Of a DNA stretch of 53,321 nucleotides, positions 47,138 through 53,321 are shown in pieces. Made by a program: the position numbers and the translations under genes. The stretch comes from Mycobacterium sp. E796 (GTDB taxonomy: Bacteria > Actinomycetota > Actinomycetes > Mycobacteriales > Mycobacteriaceae): positions 1-53,321 of the forward strand of contig NZ_LZKK01000247.1 of the NCBI RefSeq assembly GCF_001672815.1, in the 5' to 3' direction. Every line of letters begins with the position of its first letter. Positions within the stretch are counted from its first letter, which is position 1. Below the pieces are notes generated by a model. It worked only from the letters and a program-made list of their open reading frames with translations. It had not been told where the DNA came from and searched no databases.

Positions 47138-47566
47138 TTACGCCAGCTTGGCCGACGCGATCGCCCGACCGAAGATCTTCTTGCCGCCGGTGGTGGCCGT
47201 GAGGGCGATGGTGACCGACTTGCTGTCCGGATCCACCGATTTCACCCTGCCGCTGAAGACCAGCTCGGCACCCTTGCCGTCGTTGGGCACCGGGACCACA
47301 GCCGTGAACCGCACGTTGTACTCCGTGACGGCGCCGGGGTCGCCGACCCACGACGTCACGTAGCCGCCGCCGATGCCCATCGTCAGCATGCCGTGCGCGA
47401 TCACCGTGTCCAGCCCGACGACCTTGGCGATCTCGTCGTCCCAGTGGATCGGGTTCAAGTCGCCGGAGACCCCCGCGTAGTTCACCAGGTCCTGACGGGT
47501 CAGTGGGTAGGTCTTCTCCGGCAGCCGGTCCCCGACCTTCACCGAACTGAACTCACGCAGCGCCAT
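47138..47566 (-). CDS. hadB: (3R)-hydroxyacyl-ACP dehydratase catalytic subunit HadB
   Basis: HadB is the catalytic subunit of both the HadAB and HadBC dehydratases. The 142-residue protein contains the hydratase motif YAGVSGDLNPIHWDD with Asp36 and His41 as the catalytic pair, and the substrate-binding AHGMLTMGIGGGYV. The ATG at 47566 overlaps the hadA 3' end by 14 bases, so the genes are translationally linked. The length matches Mtb HadB. An upstream in-frame extension lies inside hadA and is not used. Confidence 0.97.
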   Translation of the reverse strand: MALREFSSVKVGDRLPEKTYPLTRQDLVNYAGVSGDLNPIHWDDEIAKVVGLDTVIAHGMLTMGIGGGYVTSWVGDPGAVTEYNVRFTAVVPVPNDGKGAELVFSGRVKSVDPDSKSVTIALTATTGGKKIFGRAIASAKLA

Positions 47567-48032
47567 CAGAAAATCCCGCCTCCCCATTTTCGCCGGCACG
47601 GCCCGCCAGGGTCGTGTAGGTCTCCTGCACGATGTCACCTGCCTCATCGGTGATGATGTTCTTGGTCACGATGATCTGGGTGCCGTGCGCCTCGCGCATC
47701 GAGTCCAACCACACATCGCAGTAGAGCTTGTCACCCGCCACGATCGGCTTCGCGAACTTCAGCACCTGGTCGACCTGGACGATCTGCGCTTCCTCGACCG
47801 AGATGTTGGCGTATTTGAAGAACGCCGACTGGGCCTTGTAGCCGAAAACGCAGATGAAGGTCAGCGGGGCGACCAGGGCCTTGTAGCCGAGTTCGGCGGC
47901 CGCGTCCTCCTCGTAAAACGACTTGTCGTCGTTTTGCACCGCCACCGCGTACTCGCGGATCTTCTCCCGCTCCACGACGTAGTAGTCGGGATAGCGGTAG
48001 TGCATCCCGACGATGTCCGCGCTCAATGACAC
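47553..48032 (-). CDS. hadA: (3R)-hydroxyacyl-ACP dehydratase subunit HadA
   Basis: HadA partners HadB in the early FAS-II elongation cycles and is a target of activated thiacetazone and isoxyl in Mtb, where Cys61 is important. The 159-residue protein has YPDYYVVEREKIREYAVAVQ and LAPLTFICVFGYKAQ, which contains that cysteine. Translation starts at GTG 48032. TAGGTT lies eight bases upstream of it, and only a weak ribosome site is visible, so a leaderless transcript is possible. It follows rpmG by 43 bases. Confidence 0.96.
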   Translation of the reverse strand: MSLSADIVGMHYRYPDYYVVEREKIREYAVAVQNDDKSFYEEDAAAELGYKALVAPLTFICVFGYKAQSAFFKYANISVEEAQIVQVDQVLKFAKPIVAGDKLYCDVWLDSMREAHGTQIIVTKNIITDEAGDIVQETYTTLAGRAGENGEAGFSDGAA

Positions 48033-48075
48033 AGGTCTAGAACCTACCTAGCCAATCTCGATGAATGCCTCGGGG

Positions 48076-48243
48076 CTACCGCGTCTCCCGATGGGGCTGG
48101 TGCTTGCCGCAGTTAGGGCAGAACTTCTTCAGCTCCATGCGGTCGGGGTCGTTGCGGCGGTTCTTCTTGGTGATGTAGTTGCGGTGCTTGCACACCTCGC
48201 ATGCCAAGGTGATCTTGGGCCGCACGTCGGTACTGGAAGCCAT
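48076..48243 (-). CDS. rpmG: 50S ribosomal protein L33
   Basis: This 55-residue ribosomal protein begins [15 protein letters not shown] and has two zinc-binding Cys pairs, CEVC (15-18) and CPNC (42-45), so it is the zinc-dependent (C+) form. It corresponds to Mtb rpmG2 (Rv0634B). It lies between tRNA-Met and hadA on the minus strand. Mycobacteria have a second, zinc-independent L33 elsewhere, so this copy should serve in zinc-replete cells. AGAGAG lies upstream of the ATG. Confidence 0.96.
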   Translation of the reverse strand: MASSTDVRPKITLACEVCKHRNYITKKNRRNDPDRMELKKFCPNCGKHQPHRETR

Positions 48244-48293
48244 GTCCGTTCTCTCTCAAATCTCTCGCGTCGCGCTCTTGTGCTGTTGTGCTG

Positions 48294-48367
<74 letters not shown>

Positions 48368-48420
48368 TCTGGTCCACCCCGCTTCGGGGTGTTGGCCGCC
48401 TGCCTGCTCGGCGTCCGCCG

Positions 48421-48493
48421 AGCCCCCTAACGGAATCGAACCGTTGACCTTTTCCTTACCATGGAAACGCTCTACCGACTGAGCTAAGGGGGC
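48421..48493 (-). tRNA. thrT: tRNA-Thr (GGT)
   Basis: The 73-base cloverleaf has acceptor stem GCCCCCT/AGGGGGC with discriminator T, D-arm TAGCTCAGTCGGTAGAGC, anticodon loop with GGT, and T-arm AACGGTTCGATTCCGTT. A perfect inverted repeat GCTCGGC/GCCGAGC (48406-48412 and 48417-48423) overlaps its 3' end and may mark processing from the tRNA-Met downstream. A second small stem (ACCCC/GGGGT near 48376-48390) lies in the spacer. Confidence 0.96.
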
Positions 48494-48531
48494 CGTTCAC
48501 CCAAGCGACAGTCCTGCCGCGGGCCAAAAAG

Positions 48532-48561
48532 AGGGTACAGCCTGGGACGCAACGTCACCAA
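48532..48561 (-). promoter_or_regulatory. candidate promoter of the tRNA-Thr/tRNA-Met/rpmG run
   Basis: Minus strand: -35 TTGGTG (48556-48561), an 18-base spacer and -10 TACCCT (48532-48537). The start would be near 48525, about 32 bases before tRNA-Thr. Confidence 0.5.
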
Positions 48562-48620
48562 ACCACCGACGTGGGCCTGGTCGGCTCCCGAAACGAGTTG
48601 GCGGCCGGTGAGCTAATAGA

Positions 48621-48824
48621 TCACCCGCCCTCGCCGTGACGGGGTTGCCACGCGCTGAGATCGCTGAACTCGTCGTACTCCTCGCCGTCCTTCTCTTCCG
48701 GGTCCGACTCACCGAGCAAGGTCCGCAACGCGAGATGAACGGCCTCGCGCGTGTCGGCCAGATGGAACCGACGTATCGCCTCTTGGACCAGCTCGTCGTC
48801 GATTTCGATCTCGACCTTCCTCAT
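48621..48824 (-). CDS. VapB-family antitoxin-like protein without a toxin
   Basis: This 67-residue protein starts MRKVEIEIDDELVQEAIRRF and contains DTREAVHLALRTLLG, the ribbon-helix-helix pattern of VapB antitoxins. An acidic, disordered C-terminal tail follows. VapB normally sits directly before a VapC PIN-domain ribonuclease. Here the next 127 bases on the same strand contain only a promoter and then tRNA-Thr, so no toxin is encoded. It may be an orphan antitoxin or a stand-alone regulator. It is divergent from the metallo-beta-lactamase gene. Confidence 0.75.
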   Translation of the reverse strand: MRKVEIEIDDELVQEAIRRFHLADTREAVHLALRTLLGESDPEEKDGEEYDEFSDLSAWQPRHGEGG

Positions 48825-48895
48825 GGGCCAACAATACCCATTAAGGGTGTCGTGAACCGAGCGGCGAGTCGCGGACGAGCCACTAGTCTGGTCAG

Positions 48896-49609
48896 GTGTC
48901 AGAGGACCGGCTGTATTTTCGCCAACTGCTCTCGGGTCGCGATTTCGCCGCCGGTGACATGTTCGCGACGCAGATGCGCAACTTTGCCTACCTGATCGGT
49001 GACCGCCAGACCGGCGACTGCGTGGTGGTCGACCCCGCGTATGCCGCCGGTGACCTGCTCGACGCGCTCGAGGCCGACGGCATGCACCTGTCCGGTGTGC
49101 TGGTGACGCACCATCACCCCGACCACGTGGGTGGCTCGATGATGGGCTTCCAGATGGAGGGCCTGGCCGAGCTGCTGGAGCGGGCGGCCGTCCCGGTGCA
49201 CGTGAACACCCATGAAGCCGTGTGGGTTTCGCGGGTCACCGGGATCGGCCTCGGCGACCTGACCACCCACGAAAGCCACGACAAGGTCAGCATCGGCGAT
49301 ATCGAGATCGAGCTGCTGCACACGCCGGGGCACACCCCCGGCAGCCAGTGCTTCCTGCTCGGCGACCGCCTGGTCGCCGGTGACACGCTGTTCCTCGACG
49401 GTTGCGGCCGCACCGACTTCCCCGGCGGGGACTCCGACGAGATGTACCGCAGCCTGCAGCGGCTCGCCGCGCTGCCGGGCGACCCGACAGTCTTTCCGGG
49501 ACACTGGTATTCGGCCGAGCCGAGCGCTTCGCTGTCGGAGGTCAAGCGCACAAACTATGTGTATCGCGCCGCCGACCTCGATCAGTGGCGAATGTTGATG
49601 GGCGGGTAA
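48896..49609 (+). CDS. metallo-beta-lactamase fold hydrolase, glyoxalase II-like (Rv0634c-like)
   Basis: The 237-residue protein has the metal motif THHHPDHVGG (His72, His74, Asp76, His77). Further ligands are a His in HTPGHTPGSQ, an Asp in GDTLFLDGCGRTDF, and a final His in FPGHWYS. This architecture is that of glyoxalase II and persulfide-dioxygenase-like enzymes, which hydrolyse thioesters. In mycobacteria a mycothiol thioester is a possible substrate; this is inference. GTG 48896 is the start, with AGG just before it; the length equals that of the Mtb protein. Confidence 0.9.
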   Translation: MSEDRLYFRQLLSGRDFAAGDMFATQMRNFAYLIGDRQTGDCVVVDPAYAAGDLLDALEADGMHLSGVLVTHHHPDHVGGSMMGFQMEGLAELLERAAVPVHVNTHEAVWVSRVTGIGLGDLTTHESHDKVSIGDIEIELLHTPGHTPGSQCFLLGDRLVAGDTLFLDGCGRTDFPGGDSDEMYRSLQRLAALPGDPTVFPGHWYSAEPSASLSEVKRTNYVYRAADLDQWRMLMGG

Positions 49610-49705
49610 TTGACGTGGGGCAATTTATGGGCCGAATACCTCTAGGATCGGTCCAACGAAATTTCCCGCCGAAGATCACTGTGATATAAGCGGAGGGTGG
49701 ATTCA

Positions 49706-50539
49706 ATGGGGTGGATCCAGGGCGGCTGGCACGGGGTGACAAATGTGGGGTCCAGCACCTGGTTGGCGTGGGCGGCGTGGGCCGCCATCTTGCTGGGTGT
49801 CGTCGCGCTGATCTTCACAAATCGCCAGCTCAGACTCAACCGGCGGGTGGCCGCGGAGCGGATCCGACCGCACGTCGCAATGTTCATGGAACCGCATGCC
49901 GCCGACTGGCATGTTATCGAACTCGTGGTCAGGAATTTCGGCCAGACGGCGGCCTACAACATCCGTTTTTCATTTCCGAATCCGCCGACGGTGGCCGAAT
50001 ACGAAAACGCCGCCGACGGCTATGCCGACGTCGCAGAACTGAAGCTTCCGAGCGAGTTGCCGGTGCTCGCGCCAGGGCAGGAATGGCGCATGGTGTGGGA
50101 CTCGGCGCTCGACCGCGCCGAAATCGGAACCGGCATCGAATCCCGCTTCACCGGGACCCTGATCTATTACGACCGCCCAGACAAGCCGCGCGGTTGGCGG
50201 TTCTGGCAGGGCGAGCGACCCGCCCTGCAGACGACCGTGGTGCTGGACTGGGATGCCCTGCCGCCGGTCCAGCGCATCGAGTTGATGACGACGCACGACC
50301 TGGCGAAACGGGAAAAGCAGAAGCTGGAGCTGTTGCGCGGGCTGCTGACCTACTTCCACTACGCGAGCAAGGAGACGCGCCCCGAGGTGTTCCGTAGCGA
50401 GATCGAGCGGATCAACGGCGCCGTGCAAGAGACGCAGGAGCGCTGGCGCACCCGGGTGCTCGACCAGCCCACCGACGTCAGCGTGCGCTGGGGCGACGCC
50501 GAAGCGGATCTGGCCAAGCACCGCAGCCAGCACGTCTGA
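49706..50539 (+). CDS. single-pass membrane protein of unknown function (Rv0633c-like)
   Basis: The 277-residue protein has one N-terminal membrane helix (about residues 18-36, WLAWAAWAAILLGVVALIF). A cytosolic or exported domain follows, with a beta-rich part (about 50-170) and a charged helical C-terminus (about 190-270). No enzyme motif is recognised. ATG 49706 is preferred because GGAGG ends nine bases upstream; the in-frame GTG at 49697 directly abuts that site. In Mtb a hypothetical exported protein, Rv0633c, lies between the same neighbours. Confidence 0.75.
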   Translation: MGWIQGGWHGVTNVGSSTWLAWAAWAAILLGVVALIFTNRQLRLNRRVAAERIRPHVAMFMEPHAADWHVIELVVRNFGQTAAYNIRFSFPNPPTVAEYENAADGYADVAELKLPSELPVLAPGQEWRMVWDSALDRAEIGTGIESRFTGTLIYYDRPDKPRGWRFWQGERPALQTTVVLDWDALPPVQRIELMTTHDLAKREKQKLELLRGLLTYFHYASKETRPEVFRSEIERINGAVQETQERWRTRVLDQPTDVSVRWGDAEADLAKHRSQHV

Positions 50540-50561
50540 CGCGGGATAAAAGGAGCAACTT

Positions 50562-51257
50562 ATGAGCGGTCCGGTCCACTACAGCAAGCAGGACTCCATC
50601 GCGGTCATCAAGATGGACGACGGCAAAGTCAACGCGCTGGGCCCGACCATGCAGCAGGCGCTCAACGAGGCGATCGACCGGGCCGACAGCGACAACGCCG
50701 GGGCGCTGGTGATCACCGGGAACGACCGCGTGTTCAGCGGCGGCTTCGACCTGAAGATCCTGACCTCGGGTCAGGCGCAGCCCGCGATCGACATGCTCAG
50801 GGGCGGCTTCGAACTCGCCTACCGGCTGCTGTCCTACCCCAAGCCGGTGGTGATGGCCTGCACCGGCCACGCCATCGCGATGGGCGCGTTCCTGCTGTCG
50901 TCCGGCGACCACCGGGTGGCCGCCCACGCCTACAACATCCAGGCCAACGAAGTCGCGATCGGCATGGTCATCCCGTACGCGGCCCTGGAGATCATGAAAC
51001 TACGGCTGACGCAGTCCGCCTATCAGCAGGCCGCCGGGCTGGCCAAGACATTCTTCGGCGAAACCGCCCTCGCGGCGGGCTTTGTCGACGAAATCGTGTT
51101 GCCCGAGATCGTGGTCAGCCGCGCCGAGGAGGCCGCGCGTGAGTTCGCCGGCCTGCACCAGCATGCCCACGCCGCAACCAAATTGCGCGCCCGCGCCGAA
51201 GCGCTCAAAGCCATTCGCGCCGGAATCGACGGAATAGAGGCCGAGTTCGGGCTCTGA
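50562..51257 (+). CDS. echA3: enoyl-CoA hydratase family protein
   Basis: This 231-residue crotonase-fold protein has the first oxyanion segment NDRVFSGGFDLKIL and the second GHAIAMGAFLLSSGDHRV. It belongs to the shorter EchA3 branch (Mtb Rv0632c, same length). The glutamates typical of hydratases are not obvious: GDHRVAAHAYN and NEVAIGMVIP take their place, so the reaction may differ from simple hydration. ATG 50562 follows AAGGAG. A large hairpin lies after the stop, between it and the convergent cyanase gene. Confidence 0.92.
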   Translation: MSGPVHYSKQDSIAVIKMDDGKVNALGPTMQQALNEAIDRADSDNAGALVITGNDRVFSGGFDLKILTSGQAQPAIDMLRGGFELAYRLLSYPKPVVMACTGHAIAMGAFLLSSGDHRVAAHAYNIQANEVAIGMVIPYAALEIMKLRLTQSAYQQAAGLAKTFFGETALAAGFVDEIVLPEIVVSRAEEAAREFAGLHQHAHAATKLRARAEALKAIRAGIDGIEAEFGL

Positions 51258-51282
51258 GCCGTCGGCGCTGGAGAACCGAGCA

Positions 51283-51329
51283 GGCGAACGCGGTGGCAGG
51301 TAAAAGACCTGGCCACCGCGTTGCTCGCC
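51283..51329. terminator. large hairpin between convergent genes
   Basis: CGCGGTGGC-AGGT pairs with ACCTGGCCACCGCG with one bulge, around an AAAAG loop, and outer GGCGA/CTCGCC bases extend the stem. It lies between echA3 and the convergent cynS. No T run follows on either strand, so it is a probable bidirectional, non-canonical terminator. Confidence 0.6.
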
Positions 51330-51383
51330 TCCTCGTCGCCAGTGTGGCACGTACGCCGCGCGCCGTCACTTCACCTTCGTGGG

Positions 51384-51839
51384 TCAGTCGTCCGCCGAGG
51401 TCCATTGGTAGGGAAGGAATTTCCCGTCGAATGTCACCACCACCCGGTCACCCGACGCGTGCGGCCGCTTTTGCAGGTCGACGCTGAAGTTGATCGCGCT
51501 CATGATGCCGTCGCCGAACTGCTCGTGGATCAGCTCCTTGATCGCGCCGCCGTACACCTGGAGGGCTTCATAGAAGCGGTAGATGGTGGGATCGGTCGGC
51601 ACGGCGGTGGGCAGGCCGCCGCGCATGGGCGGGGCCGCCAACAAGGGCACCGCCGACTCGTCGAGGCCGAGCATTTCAACGAGGACCTTGCCGAGCTCGG
51701 CGGGGATCGGGTGCTGGCCCAGCAACGCCGACGTGGTCCATAGCACCGGCCTGTCGATCGCGTCGGCCAGCTCCTGCCAGGTCAGCCCCCTGGCCAACCG
51801 CGCGACGACGACCTGTTCGGTGAGTTCGTTTCTCGTCAT
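51384..51839 (-). CDS. cynS: cyanate hydratase (cyanase)
   Basis: Cyanase converts cyanate and bicarbonate to ammonia and carbon dioxide and works as a decamer. The 151-residue protein has an N-terminal helical domain resembling a helix-turn-helix (about 1-75) and the cyanase C-terminal domain. The domain contains PTDPTIYRFYEALQVYG and FGDGIMSAINF, holding the catalytic Arg88, Glu91 and Ser114 (Arg96, Glu99, Ser122 in E. coli). ATG 51839 fits the family; ATG 51851 is also possible, and neither has a strong ribosome site. No CynR or carbonic anhydrase gene is adjacent. A palindrome lies about 65 bases upstream. Confidence 0.93.
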   Translation of the reverse strand: MTRNELTEQVVVARLARGLTWQELADAIDRPVLWTTSALLGQHPIPAELGKVLVEMLGLDESAVPLLAAPPMRGGLPTAVPTDPTIYRFYEALQVYGGAIKELIHEQFGDGIMSAINFSVDLQKRPHASGDRVVVTFDGKFLPYQWTSADD

Positions 51840-51904
51840 GCGTATCAGCATTGCACTGGTTTGGTACAGGCTCATGTCGGCGGACAAACACGCTCTGCGA
51901 ATCT

Positions 51905-51922
51905 GATATCGCCCTCGATATC
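51905..51922. promoter_or_regulatory. perfect palindrome upstream of cynS
   Basis: GATATCG (51905-51911) and CGATATC (51916-51922) form a perfect 7-base inverted repeat with a CCCT centre. It is AT-rich against its surroundings and lies 66 bases before the cynS ATG. It is a candidate operator for an unknown regulator. Confidence 0.45.
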
Positions 51923-51946
51923 GAATTCTGCGGCGACCTATATCCC

Positions 51947-52096
51947 CTACCTGCCGAGCCTCACCCGGGTTTGGTGGCCGCGACGAGGCGAGTCGAAAAC
52001 CACGGCGGCCTGCGCGACGACGCCCATGCCCTGGGCGCGCGCCGAGAGGGTCTTGAACGATCCGTCGATTCCGTAGTCGCCGCGGTGATCATGCAC
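51947..52096 (-). pseudogene. possible 5' remnant of a methyltransferase gene
   Basis: A 49-codon frame from GTG 52096 to a TAG at 51947 encodes HDHRGDYGIDGSFKTLSARA and then QGMGVVAQAAVVFDSPRRG. The start resembles the N-termini of actinobacterial class I SAM-dependent methyltransferases (YGIDGSF), but there is no room for the catalytic domain, because cynS follows. I read it as a truncated relic, or a short unknown peptide. The resemblance is from memory and needs a search. Confidence 0.35.
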
Positions 52097-52124
52097 GGGC
52101 ACAAGCGTATTCGGCCACCCGCGG

Positions 52125-52658
52125 TCACCAGCGCCCGTGGTGGACGACCTCGGCGAACGGGCGTCGATTCGGCTTGCGGATCGGGGTGAGCGGCCGGTCG
52201 GCGGGATACCCGACGCCGAGCAGGAAGGCCACCTGGTGGTCGTCGGGCACGCCCAGGATGGCGCGCGCTTTGTCCTGATCACCCACCGACGAATGGCCCG
52301 TCCCGATGCCCAGGTCGGTGGCCGCGATCATCATCGCCATCGTGGCCTGGCCGATGTCGTAGGTGTCGGTGACCAGCCTGCGCTGGTCCGGCGGCTCGGG
52401 CACGACGATGGCGATGGCGGCCGGGGCCGCCGCGATGTGACCGGCGCCCTGCCACACCGTGGACAGCTGCTGCAGCTGATCACGGTCGGTGACGATGACG
52501 AAGTCCCACGGCTGCCGGTTTTTCGCCGACGGCGCCCGCCAGCCGGCCTCGGCGATGCGGTTCAGGTCTTCTTCCGACACCGGCTCCGGTTTGTACTGCC
52601 GCACATTGCGCCGCGCGCTGATCGCGTCCCAAGCTTCCATAACCTTTTCGAACGGCAT
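52125..52658 (-). CDS. nitroreductase family protein
   Basis: The 177-residue protein is an FMN-dependent nitroreductase-fold enzyme. It has the FMN-phosphate motif RRNVRQYKPEPV, the APSAKNRQPWDFVIV segment, DIGQATMAMMIAATDLGIGTG in the dimer helix, and GVGYPADRPL near the end. Members reduce nitro compounds, quinones or flavins, or act in cofactor metabolism; the substrate cannot be told. ATG 52658 gives MPFEKVMEAW; ATG 52640 (MEAWDAIS) has AAAGG very close and is an alternative. It is divergent from recC with a 54-base gap. Confidence 0.9.
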   Translation of the reverse strand: MPFEKVMEAWDAISARRNVRQYKPEPVSEEDLNRIAEAGWRAPSAKNRQPWDFVIVTDRDQLQQLSTVWQGAGHIAAAPAAIAIVVPEPPDQRRLVTDTYDIGQATMAMMIAATDLGIGTGHSSVGDQDKARAILGVPDDHQVAFLLGVGYPADRPLTPIRKPNRRPFAEVVHHGRW

Positions 52659-52712
52659 GTCGGCGCAGAATCATCCCCGCCCGTCGGTGCGGCGTTCTAT
52701 GGTGGCAGCGCA

Positions 52713-53321
52713 ATGGCCCTCCATCTCCACCGCGCCGAACGCACCGACCTGCTCGCCGACGCTCTCGGCGCCCTGCTGGCCAACCCCCAGTCCGACCCGT
52801 TCGCCGAGGAGCTGGTGCTGGTGCCCGCGCGCGGCGTGGAGCGCTGGCTTTCTCAGCGGTTGTCGCACGTGCTGGGGTCCGGGCCCGCCGGCGGCGACGG
52901 GGTGTGCGCGGGGGTGGCGTTCCGCAGTCCGGCGTCGCTGATAGCGGAAATCACTGGCACCGTCGACGACGACCCGTGGGCGCCGGAGGCGATGACGTGG
53001 CCGCTGCTGGAGGTCATCGACTGCAGCCTCGACGAGCCGTGGTGCGTAACGCTGGCAACACATTTGGGCCACTTCCACACCGGCGAGGAGTCGGAGCTGC
53101 GCCGGGGCCGACGGTATGCGACGGCGCGTCGGCTGGCGGGGCTGTTCGCGTCGTACGCCCGGCAACGCCCGCCACAGTTCCGGCTGCCAGCGCAGGTCCT
53201 CGTCCAGGTTCTCCGTGTCGCCCGCCAGCCAGTCGGCGAGCAATTGCGGGCGTTGCCGGGCGTACGACGCGAACAGCCCCGCCAGCCGACGCGCCGTCGC
53301 ATACCGTCGGCCGCGTCGCAG
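52713..53321 (+). CDS. recC: RecC, 5' part; interrupted by an inverted repeat near the window end
   Basis: RecC is the non-catalytic helicase-like subunit of RecBCD. The first about 153 codons (MALHLHRAERTDLLADALG, then VLVPARGVERWLSQRL) match RecC, with the family segment RRYATARRLAGLFASYARQRP ending near 53171. After that the plus-strand translation no longer looks like RecC. Its expected continuation (QLLADWLAGDTENLDEDL, then RWQPELW) is found on the minus strand at 53246-53172. The sequence is thus folded back on itself. Only the part up to 53171 is trustworthy as recC. Confidence 0.85.
   Translation, partial: MALHLHRAERTDLLADALGALLANPQSDPFAEELVLVPARGVERWLSQRLSHVLGSGPAGGDGVCAGVAFRSPASLIAEITGTVDDDPWAPEAMTWPLLEVIDCSLDEPWCVTLATHLGHFHTGEESELRRGRRYATARRLAGLFASYARQRPPQFRLPAQVLVQVLRVARQPVGEQLRALPGVRREQPRQPTRRRIPSAASQ
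53098..53320. repeat. 74-base inverted repeat within recC
   Basis: Arms 53106-53171 and 53247-53312 are perfect reverse complements (66 bases) around a 75-base loop. Eight more bases outward on each side (53098-53105, 53313-53320) pair with two mismatches, both at third codon positions of recC. This is likely an assembly join or a small inverted duplication. Confidence 0.9.

Noticed and set aside
51384..51887. XRE-type DNA-binding regulator, from the helix-turn-helix-like N-terminus
   Set aside because: The C-terminal domain with Arg, Glu and Ser in the cyanase arrangement identifies CynS, whose N-terminal domain is known to resemble a DNA-binding fold.
52713..53321. recC as a true frameshifted pseudogene
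   Set aside because: There is no frameshift or stop. The disruption is an inverted repeat at the window edge and is better explained by a wrong join, so I did not label the gene a pseudogene.

Overview
This is a chromosomal window from a slow-growing Mycobacterium, and probably not a member of the M. tuberculosis complex. GC is high, codon use is mycobacterial throughout, and the gene order is that of M. tuberculosis (Mtb) Rv0686 back to Rv0631c, in reversed orientation. Evidence for the genus includes PE and PE_PGRS genes, four mycolic-acid methyltransferases (mmaA1-4), hadABC, mkl, and an RpoB/RpoC pair very close to the Mtb proteins as I remember them. MmaA3 is full length and keeps Gly98, so methoxymycolates are likely; as far as I know this argues against the M. 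avium complex. Ortholog names and Mtb lengths come from memory, not from a search.

Layout. 1-4639: partial membrane protein, a PE gene, a PE_PGRS gene and tuf. 4795-7817: fusA, rpsG, rpsL (the str operon, minus strand). 8070-9725: TetR regulator divergent from two exported DUF3060 proteins. 9736-13789: a tight four-gene lipid operon (fadE8, echA4, PaaX-like regulator, echA5), then lpqP and nfo. 15575-23111: rpoC and rpoB. 23496-26907: mkl, a carotenoid oxygenase and its divergent TetR regulator. 26959-28020: rplL and rplJ behind a structured leader. 28262-33950: ROK kinase, FabD2-like protein, GH38 mannosidase. 34009-37837, plus strand: DinB-like protein, alpha/beta hydrolase, UbiB-family kinase, lipG. 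37927-41672: mmaA1-mmaA4. 41768-43691: a YCII (DGPF) protein with an ECF42-type sigma factor. 43705-48493, minus strand: tRNA-Thr, tRNA-Met, rpmG, hadA-hadB-hadC, tRNA-Trp, secE, nusG, rplK, rplA. 48621-53321: orphan VapB-like antitoxin, metallo-beta-lactamase-fold hydrolase, membrane protein, echA3, cyanase, nitroreductase and the start of recC.

How it fits together. Most of the window is core information processing (ribosomal proteins, elongation factors, RNA polymerase, Sec and Nus factors) next to mycolic-acid synthesis: HadABC dehydrates in FAS-II and MmaA1-4 modify the meromycolate chain. Differences from Mtb are concentrated in a few places: a PE/PE_PGRS pair beside tuf; loss of mmpS5/mmpL5/Rv0678 beside echA5; loss of the Rv0656-Rv0666 block and of Rv0669c; gain of a DinB/hydrolase pair; and gain of an ECF42/DGPF module.

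The strongest unexplained signals are two. First, a family of three hairpins with conserved ends and co-varying stems, each sitting just after a stop codon inside translation operons. Second, a 74-base inverted repeat near the right end that folds recC back on itself. The second is more likely an assembly or strain-mixture join than biology. I found no clearly new multi-gene system.
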